Shown here piece after piece: positions 34,564-46,945 of a stretch of 64,000 bases of DNA (position 1 is its first letter; each line of letters begins with the position of its first letter). The notes under the pieces were generated by a model that worked only from the letters and a program-made list of their open reading frames with translations, was not told where the DNA came from and did not search any database. The translations under genes were made by a program, and so were the position numbers. This DNA comes from Nakamurella endophytica (GTDB lineage: Bacteria; Actinomycetota; Actinomycetes; Mycobacteriales; Nakamurellaceae): contig NZ_BMNA01000003.1 of NCBI RefSeq assembly GCF_014646215.1, positions 186,001 through 250,000 of the forward strand, written 5' to 3'.

Positions 34564-36132
34564 ATGCAGGGAGAGATGCCGGCTGTGGTCACCGACGGCA
34601 CGCCGGACGAACTGACACCGGCCTGGCACGACGTCGTCGGGACCGTCGCCGACTCCCTTCGCGGCCAGCAGAAGGCCTGGCTCAGCCTGACCCGGCCGGT
34701 CGGCCTCGTCGGCAACACCGCGTTGATCGCCGCACCCACCAGCTCGGCCCGGGACTACCTGGAGCGCTCGCTGCGGGACACCCTTGCCGGGCACCTGTCC
34801 CAGCTGCTCGACCGTCCGGTGTCGCTCGCCGTCAGCGTCGCGGACGGCCCGCTGGACCCCGGTGCAGGCCTGCGGACCGCCGATCCCGACCCGGTCGAGC
34901 CCACGGAGCCCTCCGGCCGGTCCGAGCGCCGTCCCGGGCCGGCAGCGGAGGACCTGCGGCCGCGTGTCGTGGACACCGCTGTCGACGAGGTCGACGAGGA
35001 CGAGGAGGAGGAGTCCTCGGCCGCGTCGGGTCAGGGTTCGTGGCCGGCCTACGGGTCCCTGCGGCGGGATCCCGTCCCGCCGAACCCGTCGCAGACCCGG
35101 CTGAACGACAAGTACCACTTCGAGACCTTCGTCATCGGCTCGTCCAACCGGTTCTCCCACGCCGCCGCGGTGGCGGTCGCTGAGAACCCGGCCGTCGCCT
35201 ACAACCCCCTGTTCATCTGGGGCGACTCCGGCCTGGGCAAGACACACCTGTTGCACGGCATCGGGCACTACGCGCAGCGGCTCTTCCCCGGCGTCCGGGT
35301 GCGATACGTCTCCAGCGAGGAGTTCACCAACGACTTCATCAACTCGCTGCGGGACGACCGGAAGATCGTCTTCCAGCGGCGCTACCGGGACGTCGACGTG
35401 CTGCTGGTGGACGACATCCAGTTCCTGGAAGGCAAGGAAGGCACCCAAGAGGAGTTCTTCCACACCTTCAACACGCTCTACAACGCCAACAAGCAGATCG
35501 TCATCTCCTCGGACCGGGCGCCCAAGCGGCTGGAGACGCTGGAGGACCGGCTGCGGACCCGCTTCGAGTGGGGCCTGACGACCGATATCCAGCCTCCGGA
35601 ACTCGAGACCCGCATCGCGATCCTGCGCAAGAAGGCCGCGATGGACGGCCTGGCGGTGCCGGACGACGTCATGGAGTTCATCGCCTCGAGGATCGAGCGC
35701 AACATCCGCGAGCTCGAGGGGGCGCTGATCCGGGTCACCGCCTTTGCCTCGCTGAACCGGCAGCCGGTGGACCTGGCGCTGGCCCAGGTGGTGCTGCGCG
35801 ACCTCATCCGCGACGCCTCGTCCAGCGACATCGACGAGGCCACCATCATGGCGGTGATCTGCGACTATTTCGGCGTCAGCATGGACGAGCTGCGCGGCCC
35901 GGGGAAGATGCGGTCGATCGCCAACGCCCGCCAGATCGCCATGTACCTGTGCCGCGAGCTCACCGACCTGACCCTGCCGAAGATCGGCCAGGCGTTCGGC
36001 GGCCGCGACCACACGACCGTGATGCACGCGGCCAAGAAGATCCGCGCCGAGATCGCCGAGCGCCAGCAGACCTACGACCACGTGCAGGAGCTTTCGGCCC
36101 GCATCCGCGAGCGCACCCGCCGGCGGGGCTGA
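34564..36132 (+). CDS. dnaA: Chromosomal replication initiator DnaA
   Basis: DnaA (522 residues from ATG 34564) melts the origin and loads DnaB helicase. Domain I spans about 10-95, an acidic variable domain II about 100-175, and the AAA+ domain III has [23 protein letters not shown] with Walker lysine K226 and [25 protein letters not shown] as Walker B. Domain IV ends with [15 protein letters not shown], which reads DnaA boxes. The start is ambiguous: ATG 34564 has GGGGG upstream, ATG 34576 is possible; the GTG at 34495 is rejected because it would place the DnaA boxes inside the gene. Confidence 0.98.
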   Translation: MQGEMPAVVTDGTPDELTPAWHDVVGTVADSLRGQQKAWLSLTRPVGLVGNTALIAAPTSSARDYLERSLRDTLAGHLSQLLDRPVSLAVSVADGPLDPGAGLRTADPDPVEPTEPSGRSERRPGPAAEDLRPRVVDTAVDEVDEDEEEESSAASGQGSWPAYGSLRRDPVPPNPSQTRLNDKYHFETFVIGSSNRFSHAAAVAVAENPAVAYNPLFIWGDSGLGKTHLLHGIGHYAQRLFPGVRVRYVSSEEFTNDFINSLRDDRKIVFQRRYRDVDVLLVDDIQFLEGKEGTQEEFFHTFNTLYNANKQIVISSDRAPKRLETLEDRLRTRFEWGLTTDIQPPELETRIAILRKKAAMDGLAVPDDVMEFIASRIERNIRELEGALIRVTAFASLNRQPVDLALAQVVLRDLIRDASSSDIDEATIMAVICDYFGVSMDELRGPGKMRSIANARQIAMYLCRELTDLTLPKIGQAFGGRDHTTVMHAAKKIRAEIAERQQTYDHVQELSARIRERTRRRG

Positions 36133-36237
36133 CGCGAGGGCTGCCGGCTGCAGCGTCCGGCATCGACCGCCCCCGGCACCGCTCCCACCCGTCGCTGCGA
36201 TGTCCGGGTTCGTCCGGGCCTGCTCGCCGGCGCGCGC

Positions 36238-36284
36238 GGCACGATCCACCCGATCCACCCGGCACGATCCGCGCGGCACGATCC
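36238..36284. repeat. GGCACGATCC repeats with GATCCAC motifs
   Basis: GGCACGATCC occurs at 36238-36247, 36261-36270 and 36275-36284. GATCCAC follows or overlaps (36243, 36252, 36280), resembling weak DnaA boxes such as TGATCCACA. Confidence 0.7.
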
Positions 36285-36608
36285 ACGCTGTCGAGCCGAG
36301 TCGCCGACCGACGCCGCCGCCTCGGTGCCCCAGCGCCTCGCGGGCGACGCAGCGACCCCACCGCCGGGACGACCTGCGGCAGCGGTCCCCACGCCCGGCA
36401 AGCCCGCCATCGAGCCGACGCCGTCGGGGCGACGACGACTCCAGGCGGGGGTCCGCCGACGCCCGGCCGGTCGGCGCGCAATCGGCACAGGTACCCGCTC
36501 CACCCGCTCGTCACACCGGCCGCGGCGGCATCAACCATCAAGTCGCGCTCGACCCCTGGGCGGTGGTCCGCGACGGCGCCCAGGGACGCGCCCATGATCG
36601 TCCCCGGT

Positions 36609-36783
36609 GCTCCACAGGCTGTGGACAACTGTGTGGACACCCGGGGACGGACGGGGGACAACCGGCTCCAGCGTCGTCCCGTCCACACCGGCACAGCCTT
36701 GTCCGGCGATGACGCACGCCGCCGTCCACACCGCGCCACGCGCCCTGTCCTGCAGCGCTGTGCCGCCATCCACACCGTCCACA
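36609..36783. promoter_or_regulatory. oriC DnaA-box cluster
   Basis: Perfect reverse box TGTGGACAA at 36620-36628, near-perfect TGTGGACAC at 36632-36640, and seven-of-nine forward boxes CCGTCCACA at 36679-36687, 36722-36730 and 36775-36783, plus CCATCCACA at 36766-36774 and weaker TGCTCCACA at 36609-36617. Consensus used: TTGTCCACA. Confidence 0.85.
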
Positions 36784-36805
36784 GCGCCTACTGCTGTTGC
36801 TGTTG

Positions 36806-36821
36806 TCTCTCCAAGGAGAGA
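36806..36821. repeat. Inverted repeat in oriC
   Basis: TCTCTCC-AA-GGAGAGA, a seven-base inverted repeat with a two-base centre, directly beside the DnaA-box cluster in the AT-richer part of oriC. Confidence 0.75.
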
Positions 36822-37117
36822 GAAAGAAGCTCGTCGGTGTGGGGACAGGCCGCCCCCGTCGGCGGGACAGCGGTGACGTCGACCGGCCGTCCGGCCGGAC
36901 CGGTGCGTGACGGCACCCTCCCGAGGCCGTACGGTGACAACTCCCCGACCGGGCCCGCCGACGACGAGGTCGCCGAGCGCGCCGGGGACCACCGCCGGTG
37001 ACCGGGTTCCGCCCGGACCGGACCATGCCTGCTCCGGGTCCTCCGGTGTGCCGCCGCGCGGCCGCCGCGTGACCCGTCCGACCAGGGCGCAGCGCGCCCG
37101 CTGACCGCGGAGGATCG

Positions 37118-38350
37118 ATGAAGCTGCGGGTGGCCCGCGAGGATCTGGCGGACGCGGTGGCCTGGGTCGCCAAGTCGCTGCCCAGCCGCCCTCCGGTGCC
37201 CGTCCTCGGCGGCATCCTGCTCGAGGTCGAGGGCGACACCCTGGTCGTCGCCGGCTTCGATTACGAGGTCTCGACCCGGGCCGAGGTGTCGGTGGACGCC
37301 GAGCGCGGCGGACGCGTCCTGGTGTCCGGCCGGCTGCTGGCCGAGATCACCCGCGCGCTCCCGGCCCGGCCCGTGGACATCGCCACCGACGGCGCCCGGG
37401 TCAGCATCACCGGCGGCTCTGCGCGGTTCACGCTGCCGACCATGCCGGTGGAGGACTACCCCGCGCTGCCGCAGATGCCGGAGAGCGCCGGCACGGTCCC
37501 GGCCGGTGTCTTCGCCGAGGCGGTCGCGCAGACCGCCGTCTCGGCCGGCCGCGACGACACGCTGCCGATGCTCACCGGCATCCGGGTCGAGATCGAGGGC
37601 GAGAAGCTGACCCTGGCGGCGACCGACCGCTTCCGGCTGGCCGTCCGCGAGCTGGCCTGGACGCCGGAGCGGACCGGCCTGTCCACGGCGGTGCTGGTCC
37701 CGGCGCGGACCCTGGCGGACACCGCCCGCTCGCTGGGCAGCGCCGGCACCGTCACCGTCGGCCTCGGCGAGGGCCTGCTCGGCCTGGAGTTCGCCGGGCG
37801 GCGGACCACCGTCCGGCTGCTGGACGTCGAGTTCGTCAAGTACCGGTCGCTGCTGCCGACCACCCACACCACCACCGTGGACGTCCCGGTCGGCGAGCTC
37901 ACCGAGGCCATCCGTCGCGTCGCCCTGGTCACCGACCGCGGCCACCACCTGCGGATGCACGTCACCGACGGGGTGCTGACCCTGACGGCCGGCGGCGACG
38001 ACGAGGGCCGTGCCGAGGAGGAGCTGCCGGTCACCGCGGACGGCGCCGAGCTGCTCATCGCTTTCAACCCGAGCTACCTGCTCGACGGGCTGGGCGTGCT
38101 GCGGACCGACCGGGTGCGGCTGGCGTTCACCACCCCGTCGCGTCCGGCGCTGCTGCTGCCGGTGGACCCGGAGGCCGGGCCGGCCGAGGGCGGCCCGGAC
38201 GCCGACGACGGCACCGAGCCGACGGCCGCCGCCGGTCGCAAGCGCGGGAGCGGCGGCGGCGGCGGCGGCAAGGACGGGAAGGATTCCGCCGCGCGCTCGG
38301 CCCTGGACGACTACCGCTACCTGGTCATGCCGGCCCGCCTGCCGGGCTGA
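37118..38350 (+). CDS. dnaN: DNA polymerase III beta subunit (sliding clamp)
   Basis: DnaN (410 residues) is the ring that holds DNA polymerase III on DNA. It begins MKLRVAREDLADAVAWVAKSLPSRPPVPVLGGILLEVEG and ends DYRYLVMPARLPG, the canonical C-terminal strand. It is longer than the usual 370-380 residues because a Gly/Lys/Asp-rich insert (GRKRGSGGGGGGKDGKDSA, about 372-390) precedes the last strand. The start has a GGAGGAT ribosome site. It leads dnaN-recF-DUF721. Confidence 0.97.
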   Translation: MKLRVAREDLADAVAWVAKSLPSRPPVPVLGGILLEVEGDTLVVAGFDYEVSTRAEVSVDAERGGRVLVSGRLLAEITRALPARPVDIATDGARVSITGGSARFTLPTMPVEDYPALPQMPESAGTVPAGVFAEAVAQTAVSAGRDDTLPMLTGIRVEIEGEKLTLAATDRFRLAVRELAWTPERTGLSTAVLVPARTLADTARSLGSAGTVTVGLGEGLLGLEFAGRRTTVRLLDVEFVKYRSLLPTTHTTTVDVPVGELTEAIRRVALVTDRGHHLRMHVTDGVLTLTAGGDDEGRAEEELPVTADGAELLIAFNPSYLLDGLGVLRTDRVRLAFTTPSRPALLLPVDPEAGPAEGGPDADDGTEPTAAAGRKRGSGGGGGGKDGKDSAARSALDDYRYLVMPARLPG

Positions 38351-38383
38351 CGGACCCGCGCCGGGTTCCCGGCCACCGCAGAC

Positions 38384-39511
38384 ATGTACCTCAGACACCT
38401 GTCCGTCGCCGACTTCCGGTCCTGGCCGCACGCCGAGGTCCCGCTGCAGGCCGGCGTCAACGTGCTGGTCGGGCGGAACGGCGCCGGCAAGACCAACCTG
38501 GTCGAGGCCCTGGGCTACCTGGCGACCCTGTCCAGCCACCGGGTGGCCGGCGACGCCCCGCTGGTGCGTCGCGGGTCCGGCCAGGCCGTGGTGCGCGGCG
38601 CCGTCGTCTCCCAGGGCCGCGAGCTCCTGCTCGAGGTGGAGATCAACGCCGGCCGGGCCAACCGGGCCCGGATCAACCGGTCGCCGCTGCCCCGGGTGCG
38701 TGATCTGACCGGGGTGCTGCGCACCGTGGTGTTCGCACCGGAGGACCTGTCCCTGGTCCGCGGCGACCCGTCCGACCGGCGGCGGTTCCTGGACGAGGTG
38801 CTGGTGCTCCGTACCCCCCGGCTGGCCGGGGTGCGCAGCGACTACGAGCGGATCCTCAAGCAGCGCAGCGCGCTGCTGAAATCCGCCGGCGCAGCCCGCC
38901 GCGGCGGCGACCTGTCCACCCTGGACGTCTGGGACCAGCACCTGGCCGCTGCCGGGTCGGTGCTCACCGCCGCGCGGATCGAACTGGTCGACGGGCTCCG
39001 CCCGCACTCGGTCGCGGCGTACGCCGATCTGGCCCCGGCGTCCGCGCCGGTCGACCTGGCGTACCGCAGCTCGCTCGGCGCCGTGCTGCCCGCCGCCGAG
39101 CCGGCCGCGATCGAGCAGGCCATGCTGGACGAGATGACCCGGCTGCGTCCCCAGGAACTCGACCGCGGTGTGTGCCTGGTCGGCCCGCACCGGGACGACC
39201 TCGACCTGCTGCTGGGTGGCGGTCCGGCCAAGGGCTACGCCTCGCACGGCGAGTCGTGGTCGTTCGCCCTGGCGCTCCGGCTCGGGGCGTTCGGATTGCT
39301 GCGGTCGGACGGGGTGGACCCGGTGCTGGTGCTCGACGACGTCTTCGCGGAGCTGGACAGCTCCCGCCGCGACCGGCTGGCGGCCCGGGTGGCCGACGCG
39401 GACCAGGTCGTCATCACCGCCGCGGTGACCGACGACGTGCCCGAGCCGCTGCACGGTTCGGTGCTGCAGGTCGCCGACGGCGCGGTCGTCCCGGTCGGGG
39501 CGACGGCGTGA
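38384..39511 (+). CDS. recF: DNA replication and repair protein RecF
   Basis: RecF (375 residues) is an SMC-like ATPase that loads RecA at gaps. Motifs: [31 protein letters not shown] (Walker A, residues 28-43), the signature [16 protein letters not shown], and Walker [23 protein letters not shown]. It follows dnaN by 33 bases; many relatives have a gnd gene between them, absent here. Its stop overlaps the DUF721 start (GTGA). Confidence 0.96.
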   Translation: MYLRHLSVADFRSWPHAEVPLQAGVNVLVGRNGAGKTNLVEALGYLATLSSHRVAGDAPLVRRGSGQAVVRGAVVSQGRELLLEVEINAGRANRARINRSPLPRVRDLTGVLRTVVFAPEDLSLVRGDPSDRRRFLDEVLVLRTPRLAGVRSDYERILKQRSALLKSAGAARRGGDLSTLDVWDQHLAAAGSVLTAARIELVDGLRPHSVAAYADLAPASAPVDLAYRSSLGAVLPAAEPAAIEQAMLDEMTRLRPQELDRGVCLVGPHRDDLDLLLGGGPAKGYASHGESWSFALALRLGAFGLLRSDGVDPVLVLDDVFAELDSSRRDRLAARVADADQVVITAAVTDDVPEPLHGSVLQVADGAVVPVGATA

Positions 39512-40125
39512 GCGACGGTCTGGACGACCGCCCGGATGCGTCGCCGGCGGGCCCGCCGCGGTCCCCCGGCGCGGACCTGGCCCGCGAGGCGCTCGCGGCG
39601 GCCCGGGCGCGCAGCGCCGAGCGGCGGGCCGCGGCCCGGCGCGGCACCGCCGCGGGTGACGGGGGCGAGGGTGCCGGACGGGGCGGCGACCCCCGCAACC
39701 CCAAGGGCCGGCGCGCCGGCGGGTCGGCCGCGCTGCGGCGTCGCCGCTGGTCGGGGGCCGGTCCGGACGGCCGCGACCCGGCGCCGCTGGGTGCCGTGCT
39801 GCGCCGCTGGGTCAGCCAGCACGGCAGCGCGGACGAGCTCTCCCGGGCTACGGTGTTCGGCCGCTGGACGGAGATCGTCGGCGAGGACCTGGCTCAGCAC
39901 TGCCGCCCGGTCTCGCTGGTGGACGGCGACCTGGTGCTGCAGGCGGAGTCCACGGCGTGGGCGACGCAGCTGCGGATGCTGGCGCCGCAGATCGTCCAGC
40001 GGATCAACACCGAGCTGGGCACCCGGGCGGTCCGCCGGGTCCGGGCGCAGGGTCCGTCCGGTCCGTCCTGGCGCTTCGGCAACCGGCACGTCCCCGGTCG
40101 GGGTCCCAGGGACACGTACGGCTGA
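39508..40125 (+). CDS. DUF721 protein, DciA-like helicase loader
   Basis: A 205-residue protein with a disordered Arg/Ala-rich first half and the DUF721 core [89 protein letters not shown]. DciA proteins bind single-stranded DNA and help load the replicative helicase where DnaC/DnaI are absent. The GTG start overlaps the recF stop, so the two are coupled. The position between recF and gyrB is standard in actinobacteria. Confidence 0.92.
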   Translation: MSDGLDDRPDASPAGPPRSPGADLAREALAAARARSAERRAAARRGTAAGDGGEGAGRGGDPRNPKGRRAGGSAALRRRRWSGAGPDGRDPAPLGAVLRRWVSQHGSADELSRATVFGRWTEIVGEDLAQHCRPVSLVDGDLVLQAESTAWATQLRMLAPQIVQRINTELGTRAVRRVRAQGPSGPSWRFGNRHVPGRGPRDTYG

Positions 40126-40262
40126 CCGGGGTCGCCGGTCGGACCCGGGACCCGTCTTCGGTCCGAGCCGTGGCGCCACGGCCGTCACAGGTACCGCAGT
40201 GACGTCCTGTTCTCGGCTTGCAGCGGTAGACTGGAATACGGTCGGGCCGTAGAGGTCCCTGA

Positions 40263-42443
<2,181 letters not shown>

Positions 42444-42483
42444 GCCGTATCGGTCACCGAGCGTTGTTTACTCACACAGATCA

Positions 42484-42497
42484 TCCACATGTGGATA
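42484..42497. promoter_or_regulatory. Palindromic DnaA-box-like element in the gyrB-gyrA gap
   Basis: ATCCACATGTGGAT, a perfect palindrome in the 103-base gap between gyrB and gyrA. Each arm resembles a DnaA box (TATCCACA-like). It could bind DnaA or another regulator; also a possible transcript hairpin. Confidence 0.55.
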
Positions 42498-42546
42498 GAT
42501 CCGTCACCCAGCTGCCGCACGCCGAGCACACGAGAGGTCACTTGAA

Positions 42547-45156
42547 GTGACGGGACCCACCGGACCCACCGACCAGCACGACCGCACCGAGCCGGTCGAC
42601 ATCCAGCAGGAGATGCAGCGGTCGTTCATCGACTATGCGATGAGCGTCATCGTCTCGCGGGCGCTGCCGGACGTGCGGGACGGTCTCAAGCCGGTCCACC
42701 GGCGGGTGCTGTACGGCATGTACGACTCCGGCTACCGCCCGGACCGGGGCCGGGTGAAGTCGTCCCGGGTTGTCGGCGACGTCATGGGCAACTACCACCC
42801 GCACGGCGACGGCCCGATCTACGACACCGTCGTCCGGCTCGCGCAGCCGTGGTCGTTGCGGTACCCGCTGGTCGACGGGCAGGGCAACTTCGGCTCGCCG
42901 GGCAACGACCCGGCCGCCGCCATGCGGTACACCGAGTGCCGGATGTCGCCGCTGGCAATGACCATGCTCGCCGGGATCGACGAGAACACCGTCGACATGA
43001 TCCCGAACTACGACGGCAAGACGACCGAGCCGGTGGTGCTGCCGTCGCGGATCCCGAACCTGTTGGTCAACGGGTCCTCCGGGATCGCGGTCGGCATGGC
43101 CACGAACATCCCGCCGCACAACCTGCGCGAGGCGGCGTCCGCGGTCATCTGGTCGCTGGAGCACCCGGAGGCCAGCGCGGAGGAGCTCCTCGAGGCGTCG
43201 ATGGAGCGGATCAAGGGGCCGGACTTCCCCACCCGCGGGCTGATCGTCGGCGGGGACGGCATCGCCGACGCCTACCGGACCGGGCGGGGCACGATCCGCA
43301 TGCGGGCCGTCGTGGAGATCGAGGAGGACAGCCGCGGGCGGACCACCCTGGTCGCCACCGAGCTTCCGTACCAGGTGAACCCGGACAACCTGGTCGAGTC
43401 CATCGCGCAGTTGCACCGTGACGGCCGGATCGCCGGCATCGCGGACATCGCGGACGAGTCCTCGGACCGGGTCGGCATGCGGATCGTCATCACCCTCAAG
43501 CGCGACGCCGTCGCCAAGGTGGTGCTGGCGAACCTGTTCAAGCACACCGCGCTGCAGACCACGTTCGGCGCCAACATGCTCGCCATCGTGGACGGGGTGC
43601 CGCGCACCCTGCGGCTGGACCAGATGGTCAGCCTGTACGTCGCGCACCAGATCGAGGTCATCGTCCGCCGGACGCAGTTCCGGCTCGACGAGGCGGAGCG
43701 GCGCGCGCACATCCTGCGCGGCCTGGTCAAGGCGCTGGACGCGCTCGACGAGGTGATCGCGCTGATCCGCGCCTCGGAGACGGTCGAGGTGGCGCGGACC
43801 GGCCTGATCGGGCTGCTGGACATCGACGAGATCCAGGCCAACGCCATCCTCGAGATGCAGCTGCGCCGGCTGGCCGCCCTGGAGCGGCAGAAGATCGTCG
43901 ACGAGCTGGCCTCGATCGAGCGGGTGATCGCCGACCTGCGGGACATCCTGGCCACCCCGTCCCGGCAGCGCGCCATCGTCCGCGACGAGCTCTCCGAGAT
44001 CGTCGACCGCTACGGCGACGACCGGCGCACCCGGCTCGTCCCCTACGACGGCGACGTGTCGATGGAGGACCTGATCGCCGACGAGAACGTCGTCGTGACG
44101 ATCACCCGGACCGGCTACGCCAAGCGCACCAAGACCGACCTGTACCGGCAGCAGAAGCGCGGTGGCAAGGGCGTGCAGGGCGCGGCGCTGAAGCAGGACG
44201 ACATCGTCGCCCACTTCTTCGTGTGCTCCACGCACGACTGGATCCTGTTCTTCACCAACAAGGGCCGCGTCTACCGGGCCAAGGCGTACGAGCTGCCGGA
44301 GGCCAACCGCAACGCCCGCGGCCAGCACGTGGCCAACCTCCTGGCGTTCCAGCCGGACGAGCGGATCGCCCAGGTCATCCAGATCCGCAACTACCAGGCG
44401 GCCCCGTACCTGGTGCTGGCCACCAAGAGTGGCCTGGTGAAGAAGAGCGAGCTGTCGGCGTTCGACTCGAACCGCTCGGGCGGCATCGTCGCCATCAACC
44501 TGCGGGACGAGGACGAGCTGGTCGGCGCGGTGCTGTGCTCCGCGGACGACGACCTCCTGCTGATCTCGGCCGAGGGCCAGTCCATCCGGTTCCACGCGAC
44601 CGACGAGGCGCTGCGGCCCATGGGCCGGGCCACTTCCGGCGTGCTGGGCATGCGGTTCAACTCCGGTGACGAGCTGCTGTCCCTGGACGTCGCCCGGGAG
44701 GGCATGTTCGTGCTGGTGGCGACCCAGCGGGGTTACGCCAAGCGGACCGCCATGGACGAGTACCCGGTGCAGGGTCGCGGCGGCAAAGGCGTGCTGACGA
44801 TCCAGTACGACCGCCGCCGCGGGAAGCTGGTCGGGGCGCTGATCGTCGACCTGGACGCCGAGGTGTACGCGATCACCTCCGGTGGCGGCGTGATCCGCAC
44901 GTCGGCCAAGGAGGTCCGCAAGGCCAAGCGGCAGACGATGGGCGTCCGCTTGATGAACCTGGCCGAATCGGAGAGTCTGGTCGCGATCGCGCGCAACGCC
45001 GACGCGGGTGACGACGTCCCTGCTCCTGATCCGTCCGTGCAGGCGACGGGATCCACGGGTAACGGTGGTCCGGCAGGATCCGAGGGCGGCACCGGCGGCG
45101 CGCGCAGCACGGAACCGACCGACCAGCCCGACGGGGCCGACGGGAGTACCGAGTGA
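42547..45156 (+). CDS. gyrA: DNA gyrase subunit A
   Basis: GyrA (869 residues) cuts and rejoins DNA; catalytic Tyr is Y128 in AAAMRYTE. The quinolone-resistance region reads [24 protein letters not shown]: Gly at 89, Pro at 90, Asp at 93, where many relatives have Ala/Ser, Ser/Ala and Asp. The GyrA-box KRGGKGV is in the C-terminal beta-pinwheel, which ends near residue 820. An acidic/Gly tail follows. GTG start overlaps the previous ribosome site region (GAGAGGTCACTTGAA). Its stop overlaps the DUF3566 gene. Confidence 0.98.
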   Translation: MTGPTGPTDQHDRTEPVDIQQEMQRSFIDYAMSVIVSRALPDVRDGLKPVHRRVLYGMYDSGYRPDRGRVKSSRVVGDVMGNYHPHGDGPIYDTVVRLAQPWSLRYPLVDGQGNFGSPGNDPAAAMRYTECRMSPLAMTMLAGIDENTVDMIPNYDGKTTEPVVLPSRIPNLLVNGSSGIAVGMATNIPPHNLREAASAVIWSLEHPEASAEELLEASMERIKGPDFPTRGLIVGGDGIADAYRTGRGTIRMRAVVEIEEDSRGRTTLVATELPYQVNPDNLVESIAQLHRDGRIAGIADIADESSDRVGMRIVITLKRDAVAKVVLANLFKHTALQTTFGANMLAIVDGVPRTLRLDQMVSLYVAHQIEVIVRRTQFRLDEAERRAHILRGLVKALDALDEVIALIRASETVEVARTGLIGLLDIDEIQANAILEMQLRRLAALERQKIVDELASIERVIADLRDILATPSRQRAIVRDELSEIVDRYGDDRRTRLVPYDGDVSMEDLIADENVVVTITRTGYAKRTKTDLYRQQKRGGKGVQGAALKQDDIVAHFFVCSTHDWILFFTNKGRVYRAKAYELPEANRNARGQHVANLLAFQPDERIAQVIQIRNYQAAPYLVLATKSGLVKKSELSAFDSNRSGGIVAINLRDEDELVGAVLCSADDDLLLISAEGQSIRFHATDEALRPMGRATSGVLGMRFNSGDELLSLDVAREGMFVLVATQRGYAKRTAMDEYPVQGRGGKGVLTIQYDRRRGKLVGALIVDLDAEVYAITSGGGVIRTSAKEVRKAKRQTMGVRLMNLAESESLVAIARNADAGDDVPAPDPSVQATGSTGNGGPAGSEGGTGGARSTEPTDQPDGADGSTE

Positions 45157-45698
45157 CGACACCACGAGCCACCTCGGCGGCGCAGCGCTCGCCGTCGACC
45201 GTGGCGGCGCCCACCCCGACCGGGCACGCCGGCATCAACGGCTCGGCCGTGGGCCGGCCGGCGGCGGTGCCGGCCGGCGGGCGGGCGGATCGCGCCGACG
45301 CCGCCCGGCGGCGCGGCCGGGGCCAGCGGCGACCACCGCGGTTGGCGTCGCTGCAGCTCAAGCGGGTCGACCCGTGGACGGTGCTGAAGATCAGCCTGAT
45401 CGTCGCGATCGTCATGTTCTTCGTGTGGATGATCGCGGTGGGCGTGCTGTACCTGTCGCTGGGGTCGCTCGACGTCTGGAGCAAGATCAACCAGACCTGG
45501 CAGACACTGACCAGCGCGGACTCCTCAGGGAACCCGTCGGACCTGGTCACCCCGCAGGCCGTGTTCAGCGTCACGGCGGTGATCGGCGCCATCAACATCG
45601 TGCTGTTCACCGCGCTGGCCACGATCGCCGCGTTCGTCTACAACGCGGCGGCCGGCATGTCCGGCGGCGTGGAGATCACCCTGGGCGAACGGGACTGA
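45153..45698 (+). CDS. DUF3566 membrane protein
   Basis: This 181-residue protein has a basic disordered first half (to about 65) and the DUF3566 core [54 protein letters not shown], with two membrane helices, the second near [41 protein letters not shown]3566 genes follow gyrA in most actinobacteria; function unknown, possibly cell-division linked. GTG overlaps the gyrA stop. The tRNA-Ile and tRNA-Ala genes often found next are not here. Confidence 0.93.
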   Translation: MTTPRATSAAQRSPSTVAAPTPTGHAGINGSAVGRPAAVPAGGRADRADAARRRGRGQRRPPRLASLQLKRVDPWTVLKISLIVAIVMFFVWMIAVGVLYLSLGSLDVWSKINQTWQTLTSADSSGNPSDLVTPQAVFSVTAVIGAINIVLFTALATIAAFVYNAAAGMSGGVEITLGERD

Positions 45699-45719
45699 CC
45701 CGGCCGGCCGCTGCGGCGG

Positions 45720-46468
45720 TCAGTGCTGGGGTCTGTCGAAGTGCGGCAGCAATCCCGTAACGGTGACCTCGTCGGCAATGTCGGCGAGCTTGCGGTTCAG
45801 GCGCTGGCTCGCCTCGCGCAGCAAGTCGAAGGCGTGCTCCTCGGTGTACAGCTCGCGGGCCATCAGGATGCCCAACGCCGTTCCGATCTGCCGGTTGCTC
45901 TGTAGCGCGCGCTCCAGGTGGACGACGCGGCCCTGGAGCTCGTCCACCCGCAGTGCCATTGCCGTGCAGGCGGCGAACAGCGAGCCGGTGGCTACCGAGC
46001 GGTCATCGAAGACGCCGGTCCGCGTGGCGTAGAAGTTGAGGGCCGCACCCTCCCGCGGCTTGTTCTGGCGGATCCGGAAGCTGAGCATCGACCGCACCGG
46101 CGTCTCCCGGACGGCGCGCTGCTGAACCGCGGCCACGACAGGTCCGCGGCCAGGTCCTCGGTCAGCACCCAGTCGCTCGCGTCGATCGCCTGCAGGCACG
46201 GGCCCTCGCCGAAGCGGTACTGCAGGGCATCCACCCGCTGCGGGAGGGTGCTTGTGCTGGCCACGGTGCGGGGTCCGCGCCGCAGGTCGACGAGCGTCAC
46301 CGCAGCGTCCTCGGCGCCCAGAACACTATGGACGCCCAGGTGCGCCAGCTGCTGCAGGGAGCCGCCGCTGACCGCCGAGCCGGGCGCGTCCGGGTCGTCG
46401 GACAGGTGGTTCACCAGCAGGGCCAGTGCGTCGGCGATGTCGCGGTCACCGTCGATGGTGTCCGACAC
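45720..46468 (-). pseudogene. GAF-ANTAR regulator, frameshifted
   Basis: Two frames together encode one GAF-ANTAR protein. The first (from GTG 46468, with GGGAGGAT upstream) reads a GAF domain down to DLAADLSWPRF; the second continues AVQQRAVRETPVRSMLSFRI and the ANTAR RNA-binding domain (LERALQSNRQIGTALGILMARELYTEEHAFDLLREASQRLNRKLADIADEV). The break is at 46124-46130, at GCGGTTC. Homologous proteins have a few residues (WPRFxPAVQQ) here, so about 13 bases seem lost between two copies of that heptamer. Unless it is an assembly error, the intact product is not made. ANTAR proteins relieve termination by binding RNA hairpins. Confidence 0.82.
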
Positions 46469-46945
46469 GGGGATCCTCCCGTCGAGGCGGTCGACCGGGT
46501 GTGCGGTGGCCCGCGTGCCGGGTCCGGGACTGCGCGACGGTCCCGGACAGGTACCGCCGCCCACGGGACGGTCGGCGGCCGGGGGTCGTCGCCCAGGAGG
46601 ACCGCGCGGCTGCTGCCGCACGCACGCACGCGTGCATACACCCGGGCTCTTTGTCGAACCCGGTCTGATCCTGTCACAAGGAACGGCCCGGACGTCGAGC
46701 GCGCCCGCGTGCGCAGCCGCGCGTCCGACGTCGCGGAGCAGGCTCTGCACGATGACCGGTGGCGGGGCGCGGTGGCGCGGCCGACCGGCCCGGCCCAGCT
46801 GACCCTCCTGACCCTTCCGACCCGGGAGGCGAGGCGGCCGGGGGGACCGGCGCCCGGGTCCTCTCACCGAAGGTCGCTGCCGTTCGGCGTTCGCCGTCGG
46901 CGAGAACGCTGGGTCAAGCGTCGGGTTCAGTTGACACTTGGCGTC
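46469..46945. promoter_or_regulatory. Divergent region between GAF-ANTAR and ArsR genes
   Basis: 477 bases with no gene. It includes a 25-base alternating purine-pyrimidine tract (46617-46641) and an inverted repeat GTCAA (46913-46917) / TTGAC (46931-46935) near the ArsR start, a candidate operator. TTGACA at 46931-46936 resembles a -35 box but no matching -10 is clear. Confidence 0.5.

Larger units (their letters stand above)
36133..37117. other. Chromosomal origin of replication oriC (dnaA-dnaN intergenic)
   Basis: 985 non-coding bases between dnaA and dnaN, the usual oriC position in actinobacteria. A dense DnaA-box cluster fills 36609-36783. Next to it, 36787-36835 is locally AT-richer (CTGCTGTTGCTGTTGTC) and includes a palindrome; this could be the unwinding element. 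A second group of GATCCAC repeats is at 36238-36284. Small open frames here are not conserved-looking. Confidence 0.88.

Noticed and set aside
42538-45165. 875-codon frame antisense to gyrA
   Set aside because: A GC-bias mirror of gyrA with no protein motif and no independent start signal.
45699-45719. tRNA gene after the DUF3566 gene
   Set aside because: Only 21 bases remain; no cloverleaf is possible.
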